Positions 48,471-59,263 are shown, numbered from the stretch's first letter. The stretch is DNA of 64,000 bases from Pseudomonadota bacterium (GCA_018971485.1 JAGXAQ010000003.1:144252-208251); one strand, 5' to 3'. Notes: generated by a model from the sequence alone, not told the origin. Made by a program: numbers and translations.

Positions 48471-48570
48471 ACTATTCACATAACCAAATGCCATTCTGGG
48501 CTGCGATTATAACAAACAATCATCGTTGCGCCTAGGCGATGTAACAGTGCATCAACATCTAATTACCAAT

Positions 48571-50466
48571 TTAGTTTAAGCTTTTTTTCAGAATTATTAT
48601 CTTATCTTGTTTTTTTAAAGCAGACATATAAGCACTAAATTCTGTATGCCCCAGTAAACCAGATATCTCATTCGTCAAATGCTCCTGCGTTTTTTGATCA
48701 AGAGATGGTGGCTTAGTAACAGCTGTTAAACGTACCAAATCAATACTTCCATCAGACAGGTTAACTGTTGCATAAGCAGGTAACGAATGTGATGATAGCT
48801 TATAAGCCGCTGAAACAACTGACTGGGGTACTGCTGCATGATTCTGCCGGCTCACAGTTATGGCCGCACCGAACGGCACATGAACCTTGTTATTACCCGT
48901 CTGTAACAACGAAATAGTCTTTTTTGCTGCAATTTTGGCAAGCTCATGGGCTTTAAGGTTAACAAGATTCTGTTTTAATTTACTTGCAACTTGCGCAAGA
49001 GGAATGACACCAGCGGGACGATACGCAATCATACGCGCAGTAATTAAGGTTTTGGGGGCCACCTCAACTGCTTGACTGTTCCGCTTATCTTTTAAAACAT
49101 CTGGAACAAATATAGATTTTAAAAACCTTTTATTATTCAATAAAGGATTACTATTCTCCCCATCCTTACTAACCCAATCAGTAGTTAAGGGTTCTTGATT
49201 GGCAATTTTAGCAGCAGGCGTCAAAGTAGTAGATTGTTCATAAGCCACATTCGTAAATTTTTCAGCCAAATCGTCAAACCTATCTTTAGCCTGTTCATTA
49301 CGAATTGTATCGATTACTTTTGATTTCACTTGATTAAAAGATTCAACGGAAGCAGGTTTTATTGCCGTCACCTCAATAATATGAAATCCAAACTGGGTCT
49401 GGACAGGTTTTGATATCTTATCAAGTGGCAACGAGAAAGCAGCAGCATCAAAAGCTTTAACCATTGTCCCTTTGGAAATATATCCCAAATCCCCACCTTT
49501 GGAAGCTGATCCTGGATCTTGTGACTCTTTTATGGCAATTTCGGCAAAACGATCCGGATGAGCAGTCAATTCAGTATATATCGCTTTCGCTTTCGCCTTA
49601 GCAGCAGCAACCTGAGCAGGTGTTGGATTATGTGGTAAAGCCACCAGAATATGCCTTACACGTCGCTCCTCTGGAAGTGTATATGCCTGAATATGATTTT
49701 TATAATAACTTTTCGCCTCATCCTCTCCTACGTGAATACCGGATGCAATATTATTCTTGGACAAAACAACATACTGCAGCTTTACAGCTTCAGGCTGTAA
49801 AAAATCCTTTTGATGTGTTTTGTACCAAGTCTGAACCTCAGCATCACTCACTTTAACTTGATTTACAAAATCCTTGACAGGCAATTGAGCAATATTAATT
49901 ACCCGTTGTTGCCTTAACTCATCTATTAACATGTTCGCGACTGGCTGAGCAACAAAATTGGATTGAGTGATGTCTTTTTGCATACGATTCATTACAAAAT
50001 CTTCATCAAGCAGGTTTTTAAAACCCTCAAGCGTTAACTGACGATCTGAAAGGAAAGCATCAAGTTTGGCTTGCGAAAATTTACCTTTATCCTGAAATTC
50101 AGGGATACTTGCTATAATCTGATTAATCTGATTACTCGACAAAACTAGTTTTAAATTTCTTGCAGCATCCATCAGGACGCGGGTATCAATCAAATGGTTA
50201 AGGACTTCTTTCTGGAGAGAAATCGAGTTCAAAAGCCGGCTATCAACATCAGGACCCATCTCGGCTCGAATTTGATTCTTTTGCTGAGTCAGGGCATCTA
50301 AAAATTGTGACTGTGTAATATCATGGCCATTGATCTTTGCCACGACACCCACATGACTTTGCCCCTCAAAATAAGAATTAATGCCAAACAAGACAAAAGG
50401 AACCGTTACAGCAGTCAATATAATCTTAACTGCAATTTTTTTTATCCGTTCGCTACGATTATCCAT
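48571..50466 (-). CDS. ppiD: Periplasmic folding chaperone PpiD (membrane-anchored parvulin)
   Basis: PpiD sits at the SecYEG exit and helps fold exported proteins. From the ATG at 50466 (631 residues) a short cytoplasmic stretch MDNRSERIKKIAV leads to one membrane helix (KIILTAVTVPFVLFGINSYF), a SurA-like N-domain, a parvulin domain (VRHILVALPHNP, GGDLGYISKGTMVKAF, QTQFGFHIIEV) and a C-terminal SurA-like region. A start at 50508 adds 14 residues and is less likely. It is flanked by two tRNA-Asp genes. Confidence 0.95.
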   Translation of the reverse strand: MDNRSERIKKIAVKIILTAVTVPFVLFGINSYFEGQSHVGVVAKINGHDITQSQFLDALTQQKNQIRAEMGPDVDSRLLNSISLQKEVLNHLIDTRVLMDAARNLKLVLSSNQINQIIASIPEFQDKGKFSQAKLDAFLSDRQLTLEGFKNLLDEDFVMNRMQKDITQSNFVAQPVANMLIDELRQQRVINIAQLPVKDFVNQVKVSDAEVQTWYKTHQKDFLQPEAVKLQYVVLSKNNIASGIHVGEDEAKSYYKNHIQAYTLPEERRVRHILVALPHNPTPAQVAAAKAKAKAIYTELTAHPDRFAEIAIKESQDPGSASKGGDLGYISKGTMVKAFDAAAFSLPLDKISKPVQTQFGFHIIEVTAIKPASVESFNQVKSKVIDTIRNEQAKDRFDDLAEKFTNVAYEQSTTLTPAAKIANQEPLTTDWVSKDGENSNPLLNNKRFLKSIFVPDVLKDKRNSQAVEVAPKTLITARMIAYRPAGVIPLAQVASKLKQNLVNLKAHELAKIAAKKTISLLQTGNNKVHVPFGAAITVSRQNHAAVPQSVVSAAYKLSSHSLPAYATVNLSDGSIDLVRLTAVTKPPSLDQKTQEHLTNEISGLLGHTEFSAYMSALKKQDKIIILKKSLN

Positions 50467-50510
50467 ATGCCCAGAAGTATCACAAAAAGATAGTGGCCAA
50501 ACTGCCACAT

Positions 50511-50587
50511 TGGCGGAGTGGACGGGGCTCGAACCCGCGACCCCCGGCGTGACAGGCCGGTATTCTAACCAACTGAACTACCACTCC
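50511..50587 (-). tRNA. tRNA-Asp (GTC), second copy
   Basis: A 77-nt tRNA on the minus strand with acceptor GGAGTGG/CCACTCC, anticodon arm GCCTGTCACGC (GTC), T-loop TTCGAGC and encoded CCA. It differs from the copy at 48394 at a few sites, including a paired C-G to T-A exchange in the acceptor stem, so both should be functional. It ends 44 bp before the ppiD start. Confidence 0.96.
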
Positions 50588-50603
50588 GATGAACAGGGCT
50601 AAT

Positions 50604-50679
50604 TGGTGGGTGGTGACGGGATCGAACCGCCGACAACCTGCTTGTAAGGCAGGCACTCTACCATCTGAGTTAACCACCC
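50604..50679 (-). tRNA. tRNA-Val (TAC)
   Basis: A 76-nt tRNA on the minus strand: acceptor GGGTGGT/ACCACCC, D-arm TAACTCAGATGGTAGAG, anticodon stem CCTGC-GCAGG with loop CTTACAA (anticodon TAC), T-loop TTCGATC, CCA encoded. It lies 16 bp from the tRNA-Asp gene; the two are probably co-transcribed. Confidence 0.96.
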
Positions 50680-50702
50680 TTAGCCTAAAACCTAATTTTA
50701 CT

Positions 50703-50785
50703 AAAAAACAAAGAGCTATTGACTAAGCCGACCAGGTCGCCAATTTACCAGCTCACCTGTTAAGTCAGCTTAGGACAATAGCTCT
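50703..50785 (-). terminator. Large multi-stem hairpin ending in a T-run, after hupB
   Basis: On the minus strand AGAGCTATTG (50776-50785) pairs with CAATAGCTCT (50712-50721), then CTAAGC (50768-50773) with GCTTAG (50723-50728); inside is a further CGACC/GGTCG stem (50729-50739). The outer stem is followed by TTGTTTTTT. It lies 46 bp beyond the hupB stop and would work as an intrinsic terminator, though its 75-nt body is large enough for a small structured RNA. Confidence 0.6.
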
Positions 50786-50831
50786 GCGCTTAAATTCATT
50801 CAAGCGGATAAAGAGCACCGTTAAAGTGCGC

Positions 50832-51104
50832 TTAGTTTACCGCATCTTTCAGCGCTTTTCCAGCACGAAACTTCGGAGTCTTGGCCGCCTTGATCTTAAT
50901 GGCAGCACCCGTGCGAGGATTACGGCCTTTACGCTCGGCACGTTTGCCTACCAAAAAAGTACCAAATCCAACCAACGTGACCATATCGCCCTTTTTTAAG
51001 GCCTTTTTGACAGCATCAATTGTTGCATCTAAAGCACGACCAGCAGAAGCCTTCGACATATCAGCAGATTTAGCGACTTGATCAATCAGTTCGGATTTAT
51101 TCAC
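50832..51104 (-). CDS. hupB: DNA-binding protein HU-beta
   Basis: HU is an abundant nucleoid protein that bends DNA. The 90 residues, from a GTG at 51104 preceded by AAGGGGA, begin (M)[17 protein letters not shown] and include the DNA-binding arm [38 protein letters not shown]. The longer ATG readings upstream lack family support. It lies beside lon, as is usual in many proteobacteria, and has its own promoter. Confidence 0.96.
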   Translation of the reverse strand: MNKSELIDQVAKSADMSKASAGRALDATIDAVKKALKKGDMVTLVGFGTFLVGKRAERKGRNPRTGAAIKIKAAKTPKFRAGKALKDAVN

Positions 51105-51156
51105 GAGTAGTCCCCTTTTAGACATTATTATCAATACAGGATCACCTGTAATCGCT

Positions 51157-51185
51157 TTATAACAAGCGCCTGTTCAGGCTGTCAA
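51157..51185 (-). promoter_or_regulatory. hupB promoter with palindrome in the spacer
   Basis: On the minus strand TTGACA (51180-51185) and TTATAA (51157-51162) are 17 bp apart, a near-ideal sigma-70 promoter about 53 bp upstream of the GTG. The spacer contains a perfect 12-bp palindrome, GCCTGAACAGGC (51168-51179), a candidate operator. Confidence 0.75.
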
Positions 51186-51189
51186 GCAC

Positions 51190-51610
51190 TCTTCCGAAAA
51201 TAATACAACCAGGCATAGGCATAATTTACCGTGATTTACGTATCACTTTGAATAATTTAAAATTTTTTAAAAAAATACTTTGCGGTCAAAAAAATAAAAA
51301 GTTTTATCCAATCCAAGGATATCAAACCAATTACCACAAAAGATTCGTGAGTTATCAGCTCTCACTTTTATAGACTGTTTAAACTTAAGATATAACAATG
51401 CACCATGACAGATATTTAAATCATCTCAGACCAACACCAAAAAATATTTTAATTGATATTACTTTCATTTCCTCATGGACTCATGACAACATATCAGGCC
51501 TGAATGCAACTTTATCAACTAAAAACCTAACTCAAAAAAATCAAAGCTTCCTGCCCACTATTTCTCAACTTATCTTTTTAATGGGGCAGAAAGGCTTCAA
51601 TGTTAAATTA
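51190..51610. other. AT-rich non-coding stretch between hupB and lon
   Basis: Over 400 bp of AT-rich DNA with no gene I can support. A plus-strand open frame starting at 51398 runs antisense into the end of lon and has no recognisable domain, so I treat it as chance. No clear lon terminator with a T-run was found. Confidence 0.5.
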
Positions 51611-54019
51611 TCAGTGTTTAAGAAGCACAGAAGTTGCTGGTTCCTCATTCGGCTGAGGCGGAGGTTCCAGATCATCACCACGAACTGGCGCAGGCAACTG
51701 ATCAAGAGCCAAATCAAAAACCTGATCAACCCACTTAACCGGTACAATCTCAATTTGATTTTTTATATTATCTGGTATCTCAACCAAATCCTTCACATTT
51801 TCCTTGGGAATCAAAACGGTCTTGATTCCTCCCCTAGCAGCAGCAAGAAGTTTTTCCTTAAGTCCACCTATTGGCAATACTTCGCCTCTTAACGTAATTT
51901 CTCCAGTCATAGCTACCGTTGCTCGAACAGGTATACCTGTCAAAGCAGAAACAAGCGCTGTACAAAGACCAATACCGGCAGAAGGCCCATCTTTTGGGGT
52001 AGCCCCCTCTGGCAAATGCACATGAATATCATTCTTCTGATAAAAATCAGAAGCAATGCCTAATAAATCAGCTCTGGCACGCACAACGGATAATGCAGCC
52101 TGAACTGACTCCTGCATCACATCTCCCAACTTGCCAGTTGTAGTCATCTTGCCTTTACCTGGCATAATAACTGCCTCAATAGTCAAGAGTTCCCCCCCGA
52201 CTTCCGTCCATGCCAAACCGGTGACCTGCCCAACCTGGTTCTGGTTCTCAGCCATACCAAAACTAAATTGTCTTACGCCTAGATATTTATCCAAATTATC
52301 TGAATTAATAACAATGCCTTTAAGCTGTTTATCAAGAAGTAACTCTTTAACAACTTTCCGACAAATCTTGGCAATTTCACGCTCTAATCCGCGTACACCA
52401 GCCTCACGAGAATAATAGCGAACAATATCGGTAATAACTTCCTCATTAATCTTGACTTCATCTTCCGTCAAACCATGGTTCTTCAGTTGTTTTGGCAAAA
52501 GATAGCGCATTGCAATATTAAGTTTTTCATCTTCCGTGTAACCCGAAAGCCGAATAATCTCCATTCTATCCATAAGAGCAGGCGGAATATTTAATGAATT
52601 TGCTGTTGCAACAAACATTACATCAGACAGATCATATTCAACCTCCATATAATGATCGACGAAAGTATGATTTTGTTCGGGATCTAACACCTCCAAAAGA
52701 GCAGACGCAGGATCACCGCGGAAATCCTGACCCATTTTATCAACTTCATCTAGAAGAAATAACGGATTGCGCACAGAAACCTTGCTCATGCTTTGCAGGA
52801 TTTTCCCTGGCATTGAGCCAATGTAAGTTCGTCTATGCCCACGAATTTCAGCTTCATCTCTAACGCCGCCCAAAGCCATACGCACAAACTTTCTATTCGT
52901 TGCCCTGGCAATAGACTGCCCCAGAGAAGTCTTCCCAACTCCAGGTGGGCCAACAAGACAAAGGATAGGCGATTTCACCTTTTCCATACGCTGCTGAACC
53001 GCTAAATACTCTAATATTCTGTCCTTAATCTTTTCTAGACCATAATGATCTTCGTTCAAAATTTTTTCTGCGCCTGCAAGATCTTTACTTACCTTGGTTT
53101 TTTTCTTCCAAGGCAGACCAAGTAATGCATCAATATAATTACGAACTACTGTCGCTTCAGCGGACATCGGCGACATCAAACGCAACTTCTTCAATTCAGA
53201 TTCAACTTTAAGCCTAGCTTCTTTAGGCATTTGGGCTTTCTTGATTCGACTCTCAAGCTCGTCAAGATCTCCGCCTTCTTCCATCTCGCCCAGTTCTTTT
53301 TGAATAGCTTTTACCTGCTCATTCAGATAATACTCACGCTGACTTTTTTCCATTTGGCGCTTAACGCGACCACGTATGCGTTTTTCAACCTGTAAAATAT
53401 CAATCTCGGCATCAAGCAAGCCAAGCAGGTGTTCCAGTCGTTCCTTAGTAGAGAACATTTCTAGAATCTTCTGTTTCTGCTCCAATTTTAATGGCAAATG
53501 AGCTGCAATCGTATCAGCGAGGCGACCTGCATCTTCAATGCTTGCCAAAGAAGTTAAAATTTCTGGGGGGATCTTTTTGTTCAGCTTTACATACTGATCA
53601 AACTGAGTGAAAAGACTACGCATCAGGGCCTCTTGAACCGTATCAGATTCCCCTGAAACATCTATTGTCTCAACAGTAGCAATAAAGTGTTCATCTTCTT
53701 CAACAATCTTCTGAACTAAGGCACGGTTTATTCCCTCAACCAACACCTTAACAGTACCGTCGGGCAGCTTAAGCATTTGCAGTACGGAAGCAACAGAGCC
53801 AACACTATACAAGTCATCAATAGAGGGCTCATCCTTTGCTGCAGATTTTTGCGCAACCAATAAAATATGCTTTCCTGCTTCCATAGAAGTTTCAAGCGCC
53901 TTGATTGATTTTGGACGCCCAACAAACAAAGGGATAACCATATGCGGATAAACCACTACATCACGCAAGGGGAGCAGGGGTAAAGTTTGAAATTCTGCAG
54001 ATTCGGGGGTGTTACTCAT
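51611..54019 (-). CDS. lon: ATP-dependent protease Lon
   Basis: Lon degrades misfolded and regulatory proteins. The 802 residues carry the N-domain ([21 protein letters not shown]), coiled region, AAA+ module with Walker [20 protein letters not shown] and LLDEVDKMG, and the protease domain with the Ser-Lys dyad in [15 protein letters not shown] and [10 protein letters not shown]. The start ATG follows CAGGAGAG. A heat-shock promoter lies upstream. It is in the classical clpP-clpX-lon order. Confidence 0.98.
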   Translation of the reverse strand: MSNTPESAEFQTLPLLPLRDVVVYPHMVIPLFVGRPKSIKALETSMEAGKHILLVAQKSAAKDEPSIDDLYSVGSVASVLQMLKLPDGTVKVLVEGINRALVQKIVEEDEHFIATVETIDVSGESDTVQEALMRSLFTQFDQYVKLNKKIPPEILTSLASIEDAGRLADTIAAHLPLKLEQKQKILEMFSTKERLEHLLGLLDAEIDILQVEKRIRGRVKRQMEKSQREYYLNEQVKAIQKELGEMEEGGDLDELESRIKKAQMPKEARLKVESELKKLRLMSPMSAEATVVRNYIDALLGLPWKKKTKVSKDLAGAEKILNEDHYGLEKIKDRILEYLAVQQRMEKVKSPILCLVGPPGVGKTSLGQSIARATNRKFVRMALGGVRDEAEIRGHRRTYIGSMPGKILQSMSKVSVRNPLFLLDEVDKMGQDFRGDPASALLEVLDPEQNHTFVDHYMEVEYDLSDVMFVATANSLNIPPALMDRMEIIRLSGYTEDEKLNIAMRYLLPKQLKNHGLTEDEVKINEEVITDIVRYYSREAGVRGLEREIAKICRKVVKELLLDKQLKGIVINSDNLDKYLGVRQFSFGMAENQNQVGQVTGLAWTEVGGELLTIEAVIMPGKGKMTTTGKLGDVMQESVQAALSVVRARADLLGIASDFYQKNDIHVHLPEGATPKDGPSAGIGLCTALVSALTGIPVRATVAMTGEITLRGEVLPIGGLKEKLLAAARGGIKTVLIPKENVKDLVEIPDNIKNQIEIVPVKWVDQVFDLALDQLPAPVRGDDLEPPPQPNEEPATSVLLKH

Positions 54020-54079
54020 TTATCTCTCCTGGCGCGAACAAATCGCATCGATTGGCCATACATAATATAATAACAATCT

Positions 54080-54107
54080 ACATGGGGGAGATCAGTTCGA
54101 TTTCAAT
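54080..54107 (-). promoter_or_regulatory. Sigma-32 (heat shock) promoter of lon
   Basis: Reading the minus strand, ATTGAAA (54101-54107) and CCCCATGT (54080-54087) are 13 bp apart, agreeing with the sigma-32 consensus CTTGAAA-N11-16-CCCCATnT in all but the first base. It lies 61 bp upstream of the lon ATG, in the gap between clpX and lon. Confidence 0.8.
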
Positions 54108-54206
54108 ACGTATCCAGTGCTTAATTACCAAAAGAATGAATCAAAAACAATACAATAAAGAAAAGGAGTAGACTCTCCCTTCCTTAAATATCAAGCCGTT
54201 AAGGGT

Positions 54207-55466
54207 TCAAGCAGAATCCGCAACCTTTTCTTCATCAGCATAAATCAGGATCGGCTGGGATTCACCCAATATTACACCCTCATCAACAATGGCTTTCACA
54301 ACATTCTTCTGCGTAGGCAACTCATACATTGTTTCAAGCAATGCATGTTCAAGGATAGAACGGAGGCCTCGTGCGCCTGTTTTTCGTGCCAAGGCCTGTT
54401 TTGCAGCGGCAACAAGAGCCGAGTCACGAAATTCGAGCTCTACACCCTCCATATCAAACAAGCTAGCATACTGCTTGGTAAGGGCATTTTTAGGCTGAGT
54501 TAAAATAAGCATCAAAGCTGCTTCATCCAGCTCATCCAGGGTAGCCACAACAGGAAGACGTCCAATAAACTCTGGTATCAAGCCGTATTTGATTAGATCT
54601 TCAGGTTCAACATCATGTAAAACTTCACCCGAATTTTGGGATTCGTTACGACCGTGTACTTCTGCCGAAAAACCAATTCCACCACGCTCGGATCGATCGC
54701 GAATAATCCTGTCTAACCCACCAAACGCTCCACCACAAATAAAGAGGATATTTGTAGTATCAACCTGCATAAACTCCTGATTTGGATGCTTGCGACCACC
54801 TTGAGGGGGCACACTTGCTATAGTTCCCTCAATTAACTTTAACAAAGCCTGTTGAACGCCTTCACCCGATACATCACGTGTAATTGAGGGATTATCAGAC
54901 TTCCGGGAAATTTTATCTATTTCATCAATATAAACAATACCTTTTTGAGCTTTCTCCGTATCATAATCACACTTTTGCAGGAGTTTCTGAATAATATTTT
55001 CTACATCTTCTCCAACATAGCCCGCTTCAGTTAAGGTAGTAGCATCAGCAATAACAAAAGGAACATTTAAAAGTCGGGCAAGGGTTTGTGCCAGTAAAGT
55101 TTTTCCAGATCCCGTAGGTCCTATCAGCAATATATTGCTTTTAGAAATTTCAATTTCACTGCGGTTACTTCCCTTTAAACGCTTATAATGATTATAAACC
55201 GCCACAGAAAGCGTTTTTTTTGCATGATCTTGCCCAATTACATATTGATCCAAAACATCACAAATATCTTTAGGAGTCGGCAGCGCATCTGTACCTAGGC
55301 GATTATTGTCACCCTGCACTTCCTCACGAATAATATCATTGCATAACTCAACACATTCATCACAGATGAACACAGATGGTCCTGCAATTAACTTTCTAAC
55401 CTCATGCTGGCTTTTACCGCAAAAGGAACAATATAAGAGCTTCTCACCAACAGTCTTATCTGTCAT
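54207..55466 (-). CDS. clpX: ATP-dependent Clp protease ATP-binding subunit ClpX
   Basis: ClpX unfolds substrates and feeds ClpP. The 419 residues include the N-terminal zinc-binding domain ([22 protein letters not shown]), Walker [20 protein letters not shown], Walker [12 protein letters not shown], and the ClpP-contact IGF loop in [13 protein letters not shown] region. It follows clpP by 32 bp on the same strand and is probably in its operon. Confidence 0.98.
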   Translation of the reverse strand: MTDKTVGEKLLYCSFCGKSQHEVRKLIAGPSVFICDECVELCNDIIREEVQGDNNRLGTDALPTPKDICDVLDQYVIGQDHAKKTLSVAVYNHYKRLKGSNRSEIEISKSNILLIGPTGSGKTLLAQTLARLLNVPFVIADATTLTEAGYVGEDVENIIQKLLQKCDYDTEKAQKGIVYIDEIDKISRKSDNPSITRDVSGEGVQQALLKLIEGTIASVPPQGGRKHPNQEFMQVDTTNILFICGGAFGGLDRIIRDRSERGGIGFSAEVHGRNESQNSGEVLHDVEPEDLIKYGLIPEFIGRLPVVATLDELDEAALMLILTQPKNALTKQYASLFDMEGVELEFRDSALVAAAKQALARKTGARGLRSILEHALLETMYELPTQKNVVKAIVDEGVILGESQPILIYADEEKVADSA

Positions 55467-55498
55467 CGCTATGGCCTCAAAAACTACTTGTATACTTA

Positions 55499-56125
55499 TT
55501 AGGAAGCAGGACGACTTCTCGCGTCAAGTACTTTATCAACAAGACCATACTTGACGGAATCTTCAGCACCCATAAAATTATCTCGATCAGTATCTCGAAC
55601 AATAGTTTCGATTGTCTGACCCGTATGATGCGCAAGAATACCATTCAACCTCTCACGTAAATAAAGGATTTCCTTTGCATGAATTGCTATATCAGAAGCC
55701 TGTCCTTGAAATCCACCTAATGGCTGATGAATCATAACGCGAGAGTTCGGCAGACAATAACGCTTTCCATGCTCACCTGCAGCAAGAATAAGCGCACCCA
55801 TCGAAGCAGCCTGACCAATGCACAAAGTCGACACGTTCGGCCGAATATATTGCATAGTGTCATAAATCGCCATACCAGCCGTAACAGATCCCCCTGGAGA
55901 ATTAATATAAAGATGGATATCCTTATCCGGATTCTCAGACTCCAAAAAAAGAAGTTGCGCGACTATGACATTAGCTGTAGTTTCATTAACAGGGCCCACC
56001 AAAAAAACAACCCGCTCACGCAATAGACGCGAATAAATATCATACGCCCGCTCTCCCCGCCCTGATTGCTCAATAACCACAGGAACGTAATTCAGTCCTT
56101 GGGGTTCAAACACAGAATTTTGCAT
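55499..56125 (-). CDS. clpP: ATP-dependent Clp protease proteolytic subunit ClpP
   Basis: ClpP forms the 14-mer serine protease chamber. The catalytic Ser is in [14 protein letters not shown], His in [14 protein letters not shown], and Asp in the later [22 protein letters not shown]-terminal [25 protein letters not shown] is typical. At 208 residues it matches E. coli in length. It follows tig by 23 bp. Confidence 0.98.
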   Translation of the reverse strand: MQNSVFEPQGLNYVPVVIEQSGRGERAYDIYSRLLRERVVFLVGPVNETTANVIVAQLLFLESENPDKDIHLYINSPGGSVTAGMAIYDTMQYIRPNVSTLCIGQAASMGALILAAGEHGKRYCLPNSRVMIHQPLGGFQGQASDIAIHAKEILYLRERLNGILAHHTGQTIETIVRDTDRDNFMGAEDSVKYGLVDKVLDARSRPAS

Positions 56126-56148
56126 GCTTACTCCTTAATACCCAAAGA

Positions 56149-57453
56149 TTAATTCCGACCCATCAAATCTTCAAAAGAAACTTGCTTCTCAGTCACTTTA
56201 GCCCTAGACAAAATATGCTCAACCGCATTCTCTTCGGACACCACATCCGAAATTTCAGCCAGTTTTTCCTTGTTGTTATAATAATGCTGAATCACTTCTT
56301 CAGGATCTTCATAAGAAGCAGCATACTCCTCCACTCTCGAACGAACCTGTTCATCATTTGCGTAAAGATTTTCTGACTCAACAAGATGAGAAAATAAAAG
56401 CCCTAGGGCTACGCGCCTGGTTGCCTGCTCAACAAAATATTCACGCTGAAGAGGCACATCACTACGTTTTAAACCACGAGACTCGAATTCTTTCCAAGCC
56501 TGTTCCATGGCATGAGTAACTTCGATCTCAATTAATGAACCTGGAATATCAATGGGATTGGCCTCATAAAGCGCATCAGCTACTGCCTTTCGGCTCAAAT
56601 TCATCAATCTACGTCGAACCTCACGGGTCATGTTTGCCAACACTTCCTTACGTAGAGCCTCAATAGTTTTTTCCTCAAGGCCAAAAGCCTCTATAAATTC
56701 AGCATTTAGCTCCGGGAGAATTTCTTCGGCAACAGAACCAATCAATACTGTGAAATGAGCTTCTTTACCAGCCACATCACGACCATGATAATCATCCGGA
56801 AATGTCAAATCAAAGGTGGTTTCATTTCCTGCCTTCAAACCCAAAATGGATCTCTCAAATGCAGGAAGCATCCGCCCTTCACCCAGCCGTATGGTTACAT
56901 TTTCGGCCTCACCACCAGGAAAAGCCACATTATCTATCGTTCCTTTAAAACTAATCGTTACCTGATCTCCATTACGTGATTCACGATCTACAGGAGAATA
57001 AGTGGCTCTTTGTCGACGCAACACATCTATAGTACGATCTACATCTGAATCTGTAATTTTATACACAGGCCGCTCAAGAACAAGTTCGCCCAAATCTTTC
57101 AACACAATTTCAGGATAAACCTCAAAAGTTGCAGAAAACTCAAGATCAGATACCCCCTCTCCAAAAGGCTTGGTTTCAATTTTGGGAACACCGGCTATTT
57201 TTACTTTCAAATCGCGCAAGGCCTCAGCCAGACTCTGCTGAATCGAATCTCCTATGACTTCGCTCCGGATCTGTCCAGCGTATTGCCGTTCGACGATATT
57301 CATAGGTGCCTTGCCTGGTCGAAATCCATGCACCTTAACAGTACGAGAAAGCCGTTTTAACCGATTTGAAACTTCCTGATCGATTCGATCAAGCGGCACC
57401 GACAGATTCATACGTTTTTCCAATTGACTAATTGTTTCCAGCGTCGATGACAT
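56149..57453 (-). CDS. tig: Trigger factor (ribosome-associated chaperone)
   Basis: Trigger factor meets nascent chains at the ribosome exit. The 434 residues have the ribosome-binding signature VHGFRPGKAP (G-F-R-x-G-x-x-P), the FKBP-type domain (NGDQVTISFKGTIDNVAFPGGEAENV, FPDDYHGRDVAGKEAHFTV) and the helical C-terminal domain. It is the first gene of the tig-clpP-clpX group; about 277 bp upstream to emrB hold no gene. Confidence 0.97.
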   Translation of the reverse strand: MSSTLETISQLEKRMNLSVPLDRIDQEVSNRLKRLSRTVKVHGFRPGKAPMNIVERQYAGQIRSEVIGDSIQQSLAEALRDLKVKIAGVPKIETKPFGEGVSDLEFSATFEVYPEIVLKDLGELVLERPVYKITDSDVDRTIDVLRRQRATYSPVDRESRNGDQVTISFKGTIDNVAFPGGEAENVTIRLGEGRMLPAFERSILGLKAGNETTFDLTFPDDYHGRDVAGKEAHFTVLIGSVAEEILPELNAEFIEAFGLEEKTIEALRKEVLANMTREVRRRLMNLSRKAVADALYEANPIDIPGSLIEIEVTHAMEQAWKEFESRGLKRSDVPLQREYFVEQATRRVALGLLFSHLVESENLYANDEQVRSRVEEYAASYEDPEEVIQHYYNNKEKLAEISDVVSEENAVEHILSRAKVTEKQVSFEDLMGRN

Positions 57454-57730
57454 TCCAGCATCCCCAATAACAATTTACAACAATCAATAAACATTGCGCC
57501 GCACAAGGCGACGCAGCTTCATGTCCAATACAAAAAACAAGATTAACTACTTCTACTCAATGCATAATTATTACACAAAACCCAAAATGGGTGAATGAAG
57601 TTTTAACTTATGATTACATAACCCCATTGAAATATTAAGAATAAAACTAAAAACTACACCAGAAATAATCTCAATCAATTTTAACAAAAACCAATTACTA
57701 AAAATCCTTACAAATAAAAATCAAACAAGT

Positions 57731-59263
57731 CTAATCTACTGCAACATGTTTTCCACTTGAAGTAAACGGGGGACGAGCGAACCAAATAAGTCCTAACAAA
57801 ATGAGAAATAACCATCCAGATATCCAAAAAATATCATTGGTTGCCATCATAACAGATTGATTTGTAACCTCTTGATTAATAAATGCAATAGCTGTATTAC
57901 CCTTAATTCCTAAATCATGAAGTCTTGCCAATGCACTAGTTGTTGCTGGATTGTTTCCTATTGCATCTACTAAACGGCTATGATGCAAAATGGAACGATT
58001 ACTCCACATGTTAATACTAATTGAAGTCCCAAAACTTCCCCCCAGTATACGAAGAAAATTATATAGCCCGGATGCATCAGCAATCACTTCTGGCTTAAGA
58101 CCAGAAAGCGTAATCGTTACTAGCGGAATAAAAAAAGTTGCCATTCCAGCCCCCATCACAATCCGCGGGATGATGAGATGGACGAAATCAACCTGGCTAT
58201 CGAAAGTCGAATTCCAGAACGATACCCCTGCAAAAACAGCAAAAGCAAATGTTACCATTAACCGTAAATCAAAATGGTGCAAGAAACGTCCAACAAACGG
58301 AGACATGATAACAGCAAGCACGCCTATTGGAGCTGCCGCCAATCCAGCCCAAGAGGCGGTATAACCCATATTAGTCTGTAACCAAAGAGGAAAAATAACT
58401 ACGCTTACAAAATAGGCAAGATAACCCAAAGTCGTAGCCACCACACCAATAGTAAAATTACGGCCAAGAAACAACTTGAGGTTAAGCACGGGATGCCGAT
58501 CATAAATTTCCCAAACAATCAGAAAAACCAATGCCACAAAGCTTGTAATCGCCAAGAACATGATAACGGGCGAATTAAACCAGTCCAGATCATGTCCTTT
58601 ATCCAGCAAGACCTGTAAGCTTCCAATGCCAATAGTCAGTAAAATCAATCCAACTGTATCAATGGGCAATTTTGTTATCATGGTTTCGCGGTGCCTTAAA
58701 ACTGACCAAACAATAAATACTGAAGCCATACCAACCGGAATATTGATATAAAAAATCCACGGCCAACTGTAATTATCAGTAATATATCCACCCAAAATAG
58801 GACCAAAAATCGGCGCTAATATGACAGTCATGGACCACAGCGCCAAAGCCAACCCTTTTTTTTCATCCGGGTAATTCGCAAGCAATAGGCTTTGGGACAA
58901 CGGGATCATGGGCCCGGCCACTGCTCCTTGTAAAACACGAAACAATACAAGCATAGGCAAATTAAAAGCTGCCCCGCATAACCAGGAAAAAAGAGTAAAT
59001 AAAAGCGTTGACATACAAAATAACTTTACTTCTCCTATTCGCTTTGCTGCCCAACCAGTAACAGGTAAAGCAATTGCATTTGAAACAGCAAAAGAGGTAA
59101 TAACCCATGTTCCCTGATCCGGGCTAACTGCCAAATCACCAGCAATACTCGGTATGGAAACATTTGCAATCGATGTATCCAAAACCTGCATAAATGTCCC
59201 CAAACCTAAAGCAAGGGTCAACATAGCTAATGATGCGCCATGTAATGGACGATTATTTGTCAT
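57731..59263 (-). CDS. emrB: DHA2-family drug/proton antiporter, EmrB
   Basis: EmrB is the inner membrane pump of a tripartite multidrug efflux system. The 510 residues have about 14 hydrophobic helices and MFS motifs LDTSIANVSIPSIAGDL (motif D1), WVITSFAVSNAIALPVTGW and GPILGGYITDNYSWPWIFYINIPVG (motif C). Its ATG overlaps the emrA stop by one base (TAATG-type junction), so it is co-translated. Drug range cannot be read from sequence. Confidence 0.95.
   Translation of the reverse strand: MTNNRPLHGASLAMLTLALGLGTFMQVLDTSIANVSIPSIAGDLAVSPDQGTWVITSFAVSNAIALPVTGWAAKRIGEVKLFCMSTLLFTLFSWLCGAAFNLPMLVLFRVLQGAVAGPMIPLSQSLLLANYPDEKKGLALALWSMTVILAPIFGPILGGYITDNYSWPWIFYINIPVGMASVFIVWSVLRHRETMITKLPIDTVGLILLTIGIGSLQVLLDKGHDLDWFNSPVIMFLAITSFVALVFLIVWEIYDRHPVLNLKLFLGRNFTIGVVATTLGYLAYFVSVVIFPLWLQTNMGYTASWAGLAAAPIGVLAVIMSPFVGRFLHHFDLRLMVTFAFAVFAGVSFWNSTFDSQVDFVHLIIPRIVMGAGMATFFIPLVTITLSGLKPEVIADASGLYNFLRILGGSFGTSISINMWSNRSILHHSRLVDAIGNNPATTSALARLHDLGIKGNTAIAFINQEVTNQSVMMATNDIFWISGWLFLILLGLIWFARPPFTSSGKHVAVD

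Noticed and set aside
51398..51892. Plus-strand open frame of 164 codons between hupB and lon
   Set aside because: Its second half is antisense to the conserved lon end; low-complexity composition and no domain suggest chance.
57990..58364. Plus-strand open frame of 124 codons inside emrB
   Set aside because: It lies antisense to transmembrane helices of emrB, has no start signal and no family likeness.
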